NCBI RefSeq assembly: GCF_001625195.1 | Contig: NC_054389.1 | Span: forward strand, 7,064,520 to 7,128,519 | Origin: Drechmeria coniospora | Lineage: Eukaryota > Ascomycota > Sordariomycetes > Hypocreales > Ophiocordycipitaceae | Direction of reading: 5' to 3' | Length of the DNA stretch: 64,000 bases | In this document: in pieces, positions 45,193-57,420 of the stretch | Position numbering within the stretch: position 1 is the stretch's first letter | Layout of the letters: each line of letters opens with the position of its first letter | The notes under the pieces: generated by a model | Told to the model about the DNA's origin: nothing | Databases searched by the model: none | Seen by the model: only the letters and a program-made list of their open reading frames with translations | Program-made: the position numbers and the translations under genes

Positions 45193-46219
45193 GGTTGGTC
45201 ATGTGCCTGCGTGCACTAGGTTCCCTTGGCCATGCGGATGAGTCGTGACCGCATTGCAAGTAGAATACGAGTAAACGGGGGGCACTGTACTTGTATGCAT
45301 AACTACTTACGCCAACGCCGCAGATGAGGCGGACATGGTCGTGCCGGACCTCGTTGGTGGGCATGCTTAGGTAGTCATTATCGTCATCAGCTGCTGCTGC
45401 TCCGACGAGCCAGATCGGTGTCGCAACGGCGTCGCAAAGGCGTCGCAAAAGCCTTCATGGCAGCACCCGCAACTGATGCGATGGGTGGCAAGACGCGGGG
45501 TGTAGCCGTTTTGGATAGCCGGTAATAGTTAGGACGATGGCTAGCAATCTGGACACTGGCGTGCCGTGTCTCGTCTGTTCTCCGTCGTTCATCACTCCCT
45601 CGTGAGTGGCAGAACTCCAACAGGACGTGGCAGCCATGGCACGTGCGAGCGCGTGCAGCACGTAACAACCGTAACTCCAATGGAACTTCAGTAATGAATG
45701 GTCCCCGGTGTAAACTTGGCAGAGAAGTCTTGTCATGATACAATCATGCCAGTATGCATAGTGAACCCATCCGTGTGCAATCGAGTCTTGTCCAGTACGC
45801 CGCCACTTGGACTACGGGCACGTAATGTACTTGATGCAGTTCACACTCCGGCCTTGGCCTCGGCAAGTCTCACGGGGTCGTGGTTGCAGCCATCAGGGGC
45901 CGGCTTCAGCACGAGATGCATGCATGAGCAAATCAGGCCACGAGAATCGAAGGATGTACCGCCGGACAAATTTTATCTGAACCACGAGCACCTAGATGCG
46001 AGCAGAGCAGAGGGTAAGATCGACGTAAAGGATCCTTCTCTCCTCCAGTTTCCCCTCCGGAAGCCTCCACTGAAGTTTGAAAGCCAGAGTGAATTTGAAG
46101 GATTAAAATTTTCTAGTAGGTTGAAAGAAGAAGAAGGAAAGGGACAAAGCAGTAGCGGCGGCGCGAGATTAAATAGAAATGCGCACGATTAGGGAAGGGA
46201 ACGGAAAAACGAAATGCCT
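45193..46219. other. Region 3' of S28 peptidase gene
   Basis: About 1 kb. One ATG-initiated frame of 164 codons (45698-46192, plus strand) is open but resembles nothing I know, lacks domain signals and may be chance. It is not called as a gene. Confidence 0.4.
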
Positions 46220-47310
46220 GCAGTAACTACTCCGTTCAGTACTCCGTAAGTACAGATGCTTTAGTACGGAGTACAGTACAAGCACTCCACTGTACAAGCA
46301 CTCCACTGTACTCCGTACTTGTACAGTAATTTTTCCCTCCGTACTGTAAGTGTAAGTTCCGGTAACTATTCACTGTGTACTTGTGCAGAGTAGTACATGT
46401 ACAACTACAGTATAAGTAAGTACTTATAGTTATAAGTTGGTATTAGTTGTTAGGCGTGCCAACGAGTCCCAGGTACGTTGTCAATACCCATGTATCACTT
46501 GCATTTACTTGTACTTGCTTGCAGTACTTACTAGGTACCTACTTACAGTACATGCACTGTAAGTACGTAAGTACAGCTACTTAAGTAGTTACACCTGCTT
46601 GTACGGAGTACGGGGTACATTTACAGCGTATTACTATTATTACCAACGCACATGTCCACTGCATGATATTGGTACTGCACAAAGTATCACTCCGTATTAT
46701 TACTTGCCCTGTATACAATACTTGCACACTTCTATACATGAAATCGTACGCCGTACTGATAGCTTCACATCAACACCAACACTGGACTTGTACTGTATTA
46801 TCACGCAGCGTAATTATCCAGTACAATGTATGTGTGTATTGATAGTTGGGCGCCGAGTGGCATTGTTCGAGAGTGGCGGTGTTTCCCTGGACCATCCAGT
46901 CGAGCCGCAACGCTCTGGTCATATTCGTGTGACAATCATACGGACGGTGAGTGAAATTGGTAGGTAGAGGTTGGTGATTGAAATAGATGACGTGGGGAAT
47001 ATTTATCCATTCTCGTACCGCTTTCGCAGGATGGTGACCAAACGGTGACAGCTGGGGAAAATCGGAAATGATTGCGCACGCATCCAAATCGGCCATCTGC
47101 CATTCACATACGGAGGAGTGCTTGCAGTGCATGTACTTACTTGCACGGCTGGCTACTAACCTTACTCCGTACCGCACTGTATTACAGAGCAGTAAAAGAA
47201 GTAGTAATACAGTACAACAAAGTGCTAGGTAGGTGTACAAGTGCTTACAGTAGGCGCATCAATTACCTTGTAACTAAAGTGCCTGGTAAGCAAGCGTGAC
47301 TCGTACGTGA
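46220..47310. repeat. GTAC-word repeat tract 6
   Basis: Dense GTACGGAGTAC, TACAGTAC and AAGTACTTAC words, including an exact 16-bp tandem duplication at 46276-46307. No credible coding sequence. Confidence 0.75.
46276..46307. repeat. 16-bp tandem duplication
   Basis: Two exact copies of GTACAAGCACTCCACT followed by GTACTCCGTAC. The unit length equals that of the duplication at 40177 but the sequence differs. Confidence 0.9.
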
Positions 47311-47814
47311 CTCACTCCCCATCCATCCCGTGGCTGTCATTGTTTTGCCCGAACCACTGTACTCCGTAATAACCCTCCGTGCAATCTACATTGGGCTATT
47401 TATCTGGCTCTGCCAAACCCTGTTGCCTTTGGTCCCCCCCCCTCCAAAAACAACTGTTGAACGGGCAATACTCCGCAGCCTCTACGCGGGTTATTATTTT
47501 CATCAAGTCTTGATCGAGGACGACTATTCGCCTAGTCAGGCTACTCTCGCAAGACTATTTGTGTTTGGTTTGCTGCCTACCCAGCTGCATTTACCCCGCT
47601 ATCCCGCTTTACCCAAAACCTCTGCAAACATTTCGTCCAAAATCTCCCGTCACCATCTATCCATCCTTCTCAAATCTCTCTCCATTTGCTCCTATCCCTA
47701 CCGCCTCTGGTCCCTACCTGCCAAGAAGAGTTCTTGATTCAAGGTTCAACACCCGCATGAGTGCCCGCATATATCCGCCCACATACGAGACGGAATTTTT
47801 GATCCGATCATACC
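47311..47814. other. Upstream region of PP28 phosphoprotein gene
   Basis: About 500 bases, pyrimidine-rich from 47610 to 47720, presumably promoter and 5' leader. A 135-codon open frame here has no known relatives and overlaps the leader. Confidence 0.45.
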
Positions 47815-48693
47815 ATGGCTGGTGGAAGCACTGTAGGGAATGCTCGCCGAGCGGGCAAGTATAATAAGCCAACGAGAGGGGGTAATCCGCATCAACCGCT
47901 CTTGCCATCGCACCCTCACGTCGCTGACTTTGTTCCCAGGCGGCAAGCACTTCTCGCGAAACCTCCAGCCTGTGGATGCCGACGGTAATCAGATCAGCAT
48001 GTGGAGCGCCAACTCGGACGATAAGTCGGGCACGGACGAGGAAGAGTCATCGGACGAAGGGTCATCGGACGAGGAAGCCAGCGATGATGGCGGCCCGTCC
48101 AAGGCCAGCGCCGCGGATGCCGCCGCCGACAACAACCGCGATGAACGAAAGGCGCTGAAAAAAGCTCGCAAGGAGGCGGCCATCGCCAAGCAACACGGTC
48201 GCACCGTCGAGGTGGGAGATCTGCCGTCCAGCGATGAGGAGAGCGACGAGGACGACATGCCGGCGAACCCGAATCACTCCAAAGCGGCTCGCAGCATGAC
48301 CAAGGCATCGAAAAACGGCGTCGAGGCCATCACGGACGGCGTCGAAGGCATGAAGATGCCGGCGAGCCGGCGCGAGAGAGAGGCCCTCGAAGCTGTCGCC
48401 GCGAAAGAGAGATACATGAGATTGCAGGCCCAGGGCAAGACGGATGAGGCAAAGGCCGACCTGGCGAGACTGAGTCTCATCCGCGAGCAGCGTGCCGCCG
48501 AGGCCGCACGACGACAGGTGACGCCATGCCCAATCGACATTCCCTGGCCTCGTCCAACATGCTGACCCTTGCCTAGGCTGAAAAGGAAGAGAAGGAAGAG
48601 CAGGAAAAGGCCCGGAAAGCTGACATTGAAGCCAGGGATGCCAAGAAGCGCGAGCTTGCCGCTGGGCCCAAGAAGGGAAGCAAGAAGAAATAA
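47815..48693 (+). CDS. PP28-type casein-kinase-substrate phosphoprotein (PDAP1-like)
   Basis: Homologue of the 28 kDa heat- and acid-stable phosphoprotein (PDAP1), a small highly charged protein and casein kinase 2 substrate of poorly defined function. Proposed CDS join(47815..47881,47940..48517,48577..48693), 253 residues. The N-terminus [24 protein letters not shown] matches the fungal consensus across the first intron. An acidic Ser-rich region with CK2-type sites ([18 protein letters not shown]) follows. The PP28 domain (about 160-245) includes [20 protein letters not shown] and [20 protein letters not shown], then a coiled, Lys/Glu-rich tail ending KKGSKKK. The donor at 47882 was preferred to the earlier GTATAA because only it keeps frame into GGKHFSR. 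Confidence 0.88.
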
Positions 48694-49567
48694 ACCGACG
48701 ATGGATGGTTGGCTATTGTCTCGCACGGGTTTCGACTACCGATTTCTGTCCTGCTGCAGCTTCTGCTCCTTGTACTGCGTACTAATAGTCCAACGCTACG
48801 GCGATGATGCTGATGTGTTGTTGCCTCTGCTCGAGCTTCACGTGCTGCAGTTTTGTGCTGTACTTCTCAGGGAATGTATCAAGTCCTTGCGGCGTTCCTC
48901 GTGGTGAAACCGCTGGCCATCGAACAGAGTGCAGCGCACAAGGGAACAACTGGCAAAGGTTCGTGCGTAGGATTGGGACGCCTGAGGCACGCATTCAAGA
49001 GTGGAGGGGACTCTCACGACGGTGTCTCTGTTGTGCGGAATGCTCCGAGATGGACAAGATGCTTGGAGGCAGATAAATGCATCACTCCCAGTACAAGTAA
49101 TAGTGATCAGTGCTTGCTGGTACGAATACTCCAAGCACAGAGTATTAATTACAGTACAAGTTCATGCTTTCCCTACTGTGCTCCGCACATGTACACCAAG
49201 TACTCAGTACTCTGTACTCCGTACTTCAGTAGTATTACTAGGTGTGGAAAATACTTGCTATCACACTTACGGTACTCTGTACAGTACGGTGTGCTCCGTA
49301 CTTTATACATGCAAGTAAGTACTTACTTACCCCACATTGGCCGATGCAGGCATCCAGAGCCCAAAAAAAAAAACCTCCCAAGTCGATGCCGACAAGCCCG
49401 CCTTCACCTTCACTTTCAATCCTTCATTAAACCAGCACCTAAGTATTAACATTTTCTTGTACAACTGCACGGCACTCTGCCTGTCGTTTTTTTTTTTCAC
49501 CTTCAAGAATACTCAGGCGTGTAAATAAGGCGAAGCGCGGTAGAACATCGAACGCTACTCTTCACAA
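48694..49567. other. Intergenic region PP28 gene / SURF6 gene
   Basis: 874 bases. It contains GTAC-word tract 7 (49085-49340) and short T- and A-runs (49371, 49489). No further gene is recognised. Confidence 0.5.
49085..49340. repeat. GTAC-word repeat tract 7
   Basis: A short tract with CAGTACTCTGTACTCCGTAC, GTACAGTACGG and AAGTAAGTACTTACTTAC in the promoter side of the SURF6 gene. Confidence 0.72.
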
Positions 49568-51416
49568 ATGGCGGAGGCTTCGTTGCAGGTTCGTTACGCA
49601 CCTGCTTTCCTGGGCCTTGGCCTTGGCTTTGGCTTGATAACTTGACGCTGACTGTGTCTTCTAGGATCGCCTGCGCGAGCATGCCAAGGCATTTGATGGA
49701 CTGCTGAGCTTGATCCCGGCCAAGATGTATTATGGAGAAAACAATACCGTACGTGATTCCAGCCGTCGATGGAGCCGTCGTCACCCTTCCAGTCGTGGCT
49801 TATTGAACCGCCAAGCATATTGCGTCACGCCGGACCACGCGTATTGAGGCTGACGAACTATCTACTTATAGGATCAATGGCAGAGAAAAAAGCAGACGAA
49901 GCAGGAAGCCGCTGCGGCTCGACGCGGCAAACTCGATCCTGACAGCGAACTTAACCGCAACGCAAAACAAGTCATGGACGAACGCGCGAGCAATAAACGA
50001 AAGCTACGGGAGTTAGAGAAAGAGCAAGAGCAGGGACAGGAACAAGACGAAGAGGATGGTCTGAACGTCTCCGACTTGGTCGAGAGCGAACAACCAGGCG
50101 AAGGTCTACGAGCCTGCAGGGTCAACGGAAGCAAGAAGCAAAAGCTCGACGAGGACGCCAAAGAAGGGCTCCAGTCGAGCGAGACTCCATCGAAAGTGTC
50201 CAAGAAGGAACTGAAGAAGGCTGCGAAGAAGGAGAGGAAGGCCGACAGGAAGGTAGAACTACGGGCGAAAGCGGAGGAGAAACCACCAACGCCGTCCAGG
50301 GACAAATCCGCAAAAGTCGAGGATCCTGAGAGCACACCTGGCAGCGGCAAGAGGCAAAAAAGTAAGGGAAAGCGGGATGCCACACCCTCCAAGCTGAGGC
50401 AAGCGGAGTCGTCGGGCCGCAATCGCACGACGGAGAACGACAAAGATGATGTCGAAGGCGCCCGCATTCCGAATCTCTCCCTCGATATGTCGCTCCTTAC
50501 TCAAAAAGCGGTGGACGGAGCGGCGTCCATGTCGTTGGATGTGGTCGAGCCAACAGTTGGCGACGCCTCCGGCGAAGTTGCGAGCACCGCCACGTCCACC
50601 TCGCCCCCCCGTCCTGCCTCGGAGAAGCCCAAGCAAATCAAAATTCCGGCTGACACTACCGCCTTGCGAGCGCGCCTTGCTGCTAAGATCGAGGCTCTCC
50701 GAGCCGCGAGAAAAGCCGATGGCCCTGACGGAAAGCCAATCCGAACGCGACAGGAGCTCATCGAAGCGAGGCGAGCCAAGGAAGCCAAGCGGAAGGAGCA
50801 CAAAAAGGAGCTTCGCATGCTCGCGAAGGCAGAGGAGGCGAAGAAGCGTGAGGCAGCTCTCGCATCCAATTCGCCGGGCGTCTTGAGCCCCGCTGTTGAG
50901 TTGAATGATGCTGCCGGCAATTTCTCGTTCGGCCGCGTTGCGTTTGGAGACGGCTCGCAGATGTCTCACGACCTCAGCTATGTCCTTGCGCAAGGAAAGA
51001 AGAAAGGGCCTTCCGATCCCAAAACGGCGCTCTTGAAGGTGCAGAATCAAAAGAAGCGCCTTCAAGAGCTCGATTCCGACAAGCGAACTGACGTTGAGGA
51101 GAAGGACGCTTGGCTTACGGCCCGTCGTCGCATCGAAGGGGAAAAGATCCGAGACGATGAGGCCATGCTCAAGCGATCTATCAAGCGAAAAGAGACTGCA
51201 AAGAAGAAGAGCGAGAAGGCGTGGAAGGAGCGTAGCAACGGTGTAGGCATGGCCCAGAAAGAGAGGCAGAAAAAGCGTGAGGAGAACCTCAAGAAGCGCC
51301 GAGATGAGAAGCTTTTGGGCAAGGCTGGCAAAAAGAAGAAGGGCGGTGCGAAGAAGAAGGGCGGACGACCCGGCTTTGAGGGCAGTCTCGGGGTCGGTGG
51401 CCGCAAAAAGAAGTAA
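49568..51416 (+). CDS. SURF6/Rrp14 nucleolar ribosome-biogenesis protein
   Basis: SURF6 family, yeast Rrp14, needed for early assembly of both ribosomal subunits. Proposed CDS join(49568..49588,49665..49748,49872..51416), 549 residues. The N-terminal RRP14 motif spans the three exons: MAEASLQ, then DRLREHAKAFDGLLSLIPAKMYYGENNT, then DQWQRKKQTKQEA. The middle is low-complexity and Lys/Glu-rich. The conserved SURF6 domain starts near 215 (LRARLAAKIEALRAARKAD, then RTRQELIEARRAKEAKRKEHKKE), continues through FSFGRVAFGDG and DPKTALLKVQNQKKRLQELD, and ends with the basic tail (KKKKGGAKKKGGRPGFEGS). The 21-nt first exon was placed by phase and the family start. Convergent with vps74. Confidence 0.92.
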
Positions 51417-52645
51417 AAGCGAGTATGGTTGTTGGCCTGTCTCCACTGCTTGGATATCGGGGCCGACAACGTTCCCTGAACAGTCTTTTCTTGTCACGTC
51501 GAATTCCACACGTTGCTAGCGTTGAAAAGAAAATGCGTTTCGTTCATTCTCACGGTCTGCTGTGATGGTGAAGGAGAGAGGAGGTTCCCATTGTGCTTAT
51601 GCACCAACGAAGGGTATTTATTGCCTTGGAAAGGCGTAATATTCCGGCAACAGTTTAGGCGGCTTTGTTTAGATCAAGGGTAACTTCACATTTGCCTTGA
51701 TATTTCGTGGGAGAAAGCACGACATCCAAACCAACATGAATATTCATATGTTCTATTCCATAGCCATCCACGAGACGCGAGCTCCGAGGGCTTGATGAGG
51801 AACACACTACTGGCCAGGGCAAGGCGAATACTGACTAACGCCTGTCAGTTGCTCAATAACCTCAATACATAGCAAGAACGGGTGGTAGCACGGCCGGCTG
51901 AGGGCGTAAAAACGACTAGATTCAACTTCAACTGGATTTTCATCATTGGCTCTTCCGATCCCATTGGCACTTTCCTGCAGCGGAAGCACCAAGTTGTCCG
52001 ACATCACTTTTTTTTCACCCGTGAACAAACAATTGAGAGAAACCAACAAAACAACAAACGATAGGTCAAATGAGGATACCGTACGAATAATAGCGAAACG
52101 AACCAAGCGGAGAATAGATAAAACCGGAGGGGTGCAGAGAATAAAGAAGACATAAACTTGCATCTAGAGTATATTTCCTTCCTGCCATTCTCCGTAGTAT
52201 TGCCCTGCCAATACTAATCAGCCCCACCTCCACGATGAGCAAGCATGGTAGGGGTTTGACGGAGTCAAAACGCTTCATCCTGCCTGGCCTTGGTCGGTCT
52301 CGCTGCCAGAGGGGGCGGGGGCGGAGTGGGGGGTTCAGAGGAATGTGGCTCGTGCACAATGTTACGATGCAAATGTTGGCATGAGATCGAGGTCTGGTCG
52401 GAGGCGAAGTGATTAATACGCATATCAGGTATCAGGAGCATGGTGATGAAAACAAATTTCTCAAGCGTTCGACCGGCTCTGGTTTGCGGATTGACGTGAT
52501 GTGGTTCCGAGCGGACAGACAGACAGCAAGTAAGCAAAACAGGCTCCGTCTGTGACCATGACCATGACTGCGTCCGTGTTGCCTATCGGGATAAACTTGT
52601 GACGGGCGGTTTCCGGTGGCCTGTGGCACTGAATCCACTGACCAG
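51417..52645. other. Convergent intergenic region SURF6 gene / vps74
   Basis: 1.2 kb between convergent stops, rather AT-rich in 51520-52180, free of GTAC tracts. An antisense 118-codon frame (51807-52163) has no recognisable relatives. Presumably long 3' UTRs or spacer. Confidence 0.5.
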
Positions 52646-53899
52646 TTATAGCAAGGAGTCAAGTCGGGTGAAGACGCTCAAGCAGGCCGCGACAACCTCG
52701 AGCTGCAACTCTTTTTCTTTGGCCCCGCTAACCTCCTGTACGTGTCGTCAGTTATCTGGGTAGTCGTCTGCCTTCATATCGGACAGAATTGCACGCGTAC
52801 CTCTCCGATAACTTGCGGCAGATTGGAACCGATGCCATTGCCTGTCGCCTTCTTGCCAAAGGGCCACTGGCTATAGTCGGCCAGCAGCTCGTCCGTCTGG
52901 GCAAAGGCACGCTCCCGCGCTTCGTGGCCGAGCGTGGAAAGGGCATTCTCCAGCACGTTGGCGGCATAGGCGGCGCAGACCATGGAGACGGTGCGCAGGT
53001 AGCGGAACTCGAGGGACTCGGGGAGGAACTGGCTGCTGTTCAGGACGACGGTTCGCTGCGTCAGGACATTTCGCACACGACGACGAATCTCCTCCTTCGC
53101 GCCTCCATCGGCGACCGGGTGTGTTGCCATGTCGAAGAGGAGGAAATTCCGTTTCTCGGTCCGGAGGATGCCCTTGTCCACGAGGCCTTTCGCGAGGCGT
53201 TCACGGACCTGCTTGAGCTGGTACCCAATCTTCATGAGGTTCCAGGTTTCGCCTGCGGCAGCGAGGGGCGCATTAGCGTTGCGTGCCAATGGAGGACGCG
53301 GAGGATGGAGGACGGCATCGACGAGAAAGGCTACGCACCGCTCATGAGATCAATCCAAGAGCTGACACTCATCTTCTCGCTCTGCTTCATCATCTTCAGA
53401 GCCTCGTCGAGCAGGACCTCGCCGGTGAGGGTGTCGTCTATGACTTCGATGTTACGGTCCGCCGGTGGGAATCGTCGCCTCGAGGGGTCCTTCTCCATGC
53501 TGATGCGGCCTCGGAATGCCAACTCAAGGACGATGCAGCCTCGGAGGGCATACGAAATATTGTCGTTCCAGAAGGAGAGATATCCCTGCCGTGAGCCAGC
53601 ATTGTCAGCCTCCGCGGGGGACGGACCGGTTTTGGCGTCGGGGTATGTACCTGCTTGTCCTTGAGACCGAGAAGTAGGACCTCCTCCATCATGGTCAACT
53701 TGGGCTGCTTGCTCCGCTCGGCGCTCTCGCTAATGTCTCGCGGGTCGTAGGCGATCTTGTGCCCATTCTCATTCTTCTCGTAGCTGGTCTCGGGGGTGCT
53801 GTCTTTGATATTGGTGGCCGAGTTGGTCCTGGAGGGCTCGTTGTCGATGCTACCTGTGCCAGCGGCGCCACGGCGCCGCGTGAGGCCGGACGAGGACAT
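52646..53899 (-). CDS. vps74: Vps74 (GOLPH3 homologue)
   Basis: PtdIns4P effector at the Golgi that retains glycosyltransferases by linking them to COPI coats. Proposed CDS complement(join(52646..52735,52801..53252,53339..53585,53651..53899)), 345 residues, the same length as yeast Vps74. After a basic, disordered N-terminus with an RRR cluster the GOLPH3 domain begins at [34 protein letters not shown]89 and R98 correspond to the PtdIns4P-pocket Trp and Arg of the family, and [18 protein letters not shown] contains the other basic residues. The last exon supplies [24 protein letters not shown]; without its intron the frame would stop 8 codons after QVIGE. Upstream in-frame ATG at 53995 would lengthen the leader and was not chosen. 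Confidence 0.95.
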
Positions 53900-54469
53900 G
53901 TTGAACGATGATGTAGAGCGAGTGAGCGAGTGAATGTGGGTGGAAGATGTGCCGCGAGGTCCCTCAGGGCCGAGTCGAATCCGAATGGCGGACAACTAGT
54001 GGGCTGGCCGCGTCTCCTCTGTCAAGCTCCTGCACAGCAAGGCGAAACAGTACGAGTGCACGTCGGCCAATGGCAGGAGGAGCAAGCGATGGGCCGGACC
54101 GAGCGAGGGCGGACGGTTGATGAAGGATCGATGAGGGCAGCAGGAGTCGTGGCTGCACCAACGGCGCGTGTCGGCCTTGATAGATTCGCGGGCCTTTGGT
54201 CGGGAATGGATGGATGCAGCGAAAGCAAGATGCCGATGGATGGTAATGTGGAGGAATACCAACAGAGACGTAAGTCGAGGGGGGGGGCGGCGGTGGTGGT
54301 GGTGTCGTGGTAGATTCATATGGGGCCCACATGGCGAGGTGAGGCGGTCGACCCTAATGGCCGGTCTCTCCCTCGCTCCGCCGTTGGATAGCTCGGAGGT
54401 TAGAAGCTCGGTGGCCAGTAAGATGTTGCGAAACAGCATTTACGCCATGCGCAATTCGCGAAAGAAGCG
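53900..54469. other. Upstream region of vps74
   Basis: About 570 bases of GC-rich presumptive promoter with a G-rich stretch (54278-54305). No other gene is recognised. Confidence 0.45.
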
Positions 54470-54850
54470 ATAATAATCCAAAAAAAAAGTATAATTACTA
54501 GTAGTTTTTTCTTTCATTTATTTATTAACTAGATGGTCATAAAATTATTCTGTTGTAAATAAACTCCTCTTTTAAATAAGTAATGATTTATTTTACTTTA
54601 TTTTATTTTATTTTATTTTACCTGTTTTTACTATTGTATTTATGAGGATTTGTTAGCTTGTTTTTTTCCTGGTACAAACAAGTCTGACCTGCAGCTATAA
54701 TGTGTGACAACCTCAAGAAATTTCACTTGTACATTTGAATGCCTTGATATATTAAACATCATATCAGTAACTATTGTAGAGTGAGCAGTATTTTGTTGAA
54801 CTACTGTTTTTTATCAGGTGCAGTGGGTATCAACCCAAGGAATGTCGCTG
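54470..54850. other. AT-rich island with TTTTA pentanucleotide array
   Basis: About 380 bases, clearly AT-rich, including the array TTTTA repeated about five times at 54594-54622. No coding potential. A second island of this type lies at 27590-27790. Confidence 0.7.
54594..54622. repeat. TTTTA pentanucleotide microsatellite
   Basis: Tandem TTTTA units inside the AT-rich island, read directly. Confidence 0.85.
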
Positions 54851-56559
54851 CACGATTTCATCGGTTTGAAGTATCATTGTCGCAGGGCATGTACTTAATT
54901 ACTGCATGCAAGTACTGCACTTGCATCTACTGTAACTACTCCGTACTATGTACGTAGTATTCTCCAGCAACGTAGCACGCACTGCACAAACGGCGCTTGT
55001 CCTAGCGTATCGTGGCATTGAAAAGGGCAAAGTACTTAAAAGCAGCCAAGAAGCACGATTATTCCCAGACATCAATGTCCATTTCACGCATCATGACGAG
55101 CTGGAAACCAACTTTCAGGGCACGGTCACGTGTGAGCTAGCGAAAGGGGAGGGGCGGGGAGCGATCCTCATCAGCATATCCCTGCCTGCGTTAGTTCAAG
55201 GCGATGCTAGTACGGAGAACGGAGTAAGTAGATTCATTCATTCGATACATCCACGACACGAGGGAGAAAATACGAGGGTTGAGCGGCCAATGAATCTTAT
55301 TGCTCTTCCTAACGTGAACAAGCCGACCATCGACCTGGCAGTCTGCCCTCGGGGTGGTCCCGCAAGGGCGACAAGAAGGGAAGGCCGACGATGAAATGAG
55401 GAATGGGCGCCGTTGATCGAAGTCGCCATACATCATGTCGTCGTGGCCCCCAAACGCAATGCCCCTGTACTTTGAGTCGATCGATAGGTTGTCCTACCTA
55501 CCTACATCTACACCTACATCTATTTCGGCGCAGCGAAGCGAGAATGGCGACCAGCTCATGTCCGAGGCGAACCATGAACACTTGAACGTAGGCAGGAGCC
55601 TCGGGGTTGGCAATGTGCAATCGATGCAACGAGCATTCAAGGCTTCGTTTCCACCTCGAGAGCAGAGAGAAGGGCATGAGCTGGATGAGAGGGAAGCAGG
55701 GGCAGGCGTAAGCGTAGGCATAGGAGTATGGCAGTCGTCATTTGCTACCAGCAATACATACATATGTAGGTCAGTATGTATATTCCATGTGCGTCGTCCA
55801 GGTAGGACACGATGCTGCCATTCATGGCGTGACGTCGTGAAACACGACAGAAAAATAGCAAAATAGAAACTCAGCAGAGCGTGCGTGTATGTGTAGAGAA
55901 TAAGATCAGAATTCATAAGTTCGTATTGCCAATTGGCAACATTATTCCATACAAGTTAGTCAGCAGGTGGTGCTAGCTATATCCATCTACCAAGCCCAGG
56001 TTGTTTGTTCAATGTCCAACAATATACAGTATTACTTACTACTACGATACGTACGGTAAATAGTTGTACATTATGTGTGGACAGCACATCTCCCTCAACA
56101 CGTCCAAGTAGAACGACCATGAGGTCAAGGCTTTCCCGCCAAGGCTTGATGGCCTCATGGCTAGAGTTCGTGTGCCCGCTTGCCCAGATCCAAAGTGAAA
56201 ATCGAACGTGAGAAGTGTATGCTTCAGCACAGCACAGCACAGCACAGCAGAGCACTTGCCGTTTTAAGTATTTCCGCACTCCGCGTATGATCATGTATCG
56301 CAAGTCGTAGGTGCGTCGTAAAACAAAAAGATGAATTATGCACCATTTGGAAAATGCGTGAATACTGGTCACACAGCCTCGCCACTCTGGGGTTAACTGT
56401 GCCAGGTAAGCACCAATCACGAAAGATAAACATGTATACCAATTATCAACAAATAAAGAGGAGTAATTTCAGTAGACAAGCGTACGGAGGACGAGAGGAC
56501 GAACTCGAAACAACAATCCATGATGTTGGTCTTCATGAGGTACGGGGGTGGAGGTTACT
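54851..56559. other. Gene-poor interval
   Basis: 1.7 kb without a recognisable gene. An ATG-initiated 148-codon plus-strand frame at 54948-55394 and another at 55435-55866 have no known relatives and no domain signals; they are not called. A CAGCA pentanucleotide stretch lies at 56225-56250. Confidence 0.4.
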
Positions 56560-57010
56560 GTGCCGAAGTACAAGTACATGTACATGTACGTATGGAGTAC
56601 GGAGTACGGAGTACTCGGCACTTGTATTATAACCCTGCAAGGCGACATTGTAAGTACTCCGTACTCCGTAAGTACTGAAGTACATGCACTGTAAGTATTG
56701 CAGCAAGTTTGGAATTTGGTGCAAGTAATACTCCGGCAAGTATACGGAGTACATGTGCAGCACATGCAAGTACTTACAAGTACAGCAGATGTGCTCCGTA
56801 CTCCATACAATACTACGTACTAGGTATAAGTACAAGGAACGTCGCCTAGCGCGTCCGGCATGGTTCCTAGCGCGAACTGGATAGCAAGGCACGCAACATG
56901 CAAGTACTGTACATGTTCTCCGTAGGTGTACTTACATAAGTACTTACTTACTTACTTACTGTACTGTACAGAGTACACTTACCTAAGTAGTAATACTTCT
57001 GCTTCCTGAA
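56560..57010. repeat. GTAC-word repeat tract 8
   Basis: Dense tract with TATGGAG-TACGGAG-TACGGAG-TAC units (7-bp period, 56591-56614), GTACTCCGTACTCCGTAAGTAC, and ACTTACTTACTTACTTACTG near 56942-56961. More scattered words continue to 57420. Confidence 0.75.
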
Positions 57011-57420
57011 TACGTACATATGCGTAAGAAACGCAGCGATGCATTGCTCAAACAGTATTTGGCTACCCACCGGATGGGAGATTCCATGAATGGTAGATGC
57101 GCCACCAAACAGGCCCGAACGTTCGTGGCACTTGCCTACCTGCAGTATTGCGGCGTTCTGTTCTTGCTGTCTGTTGGGAAAGAGGGGGGGCAAACGAAGG
57201 AGGACTTCTGCTATTAGGCCCTCTATTTACATGTTGCAAAAACTCTAAAATCTGTGTCCGAAGTGTGGCAGTACGCATTATGTAACTACCTGTAGTTGTA
57301 CTTACTCCGTGCATGTACTCCGCCACAGCAAGTGTCTGCTGTCTGCTTACTGTTGGGGTACGGAGCAATTGCTCCGTAGTGCGAACTTGCGCCAGACTCC
57401 TGGCGGTGTCACATAGCGCC

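Noticed and set aside
45698..46192. 164-codon ATG-initiated frame after the S28 peptidase gene
   Set aside because: No domain, no recognised relatives, no splice or signal features. It might be a lineage-specific gene, but it cannot be supported.
50259..51509. 416-codon open frame on the minus strand
   Set aside because: Leu-rich antisense reading of the Lys/Glu/Ser-rich SURF6 gene; no independent evidence.
54948..55394. 148-codon ATG-initiated frame in the gene-poor interval
   Set aside because: No recognisable similarity and mixed low-complexity content; treated as chance.
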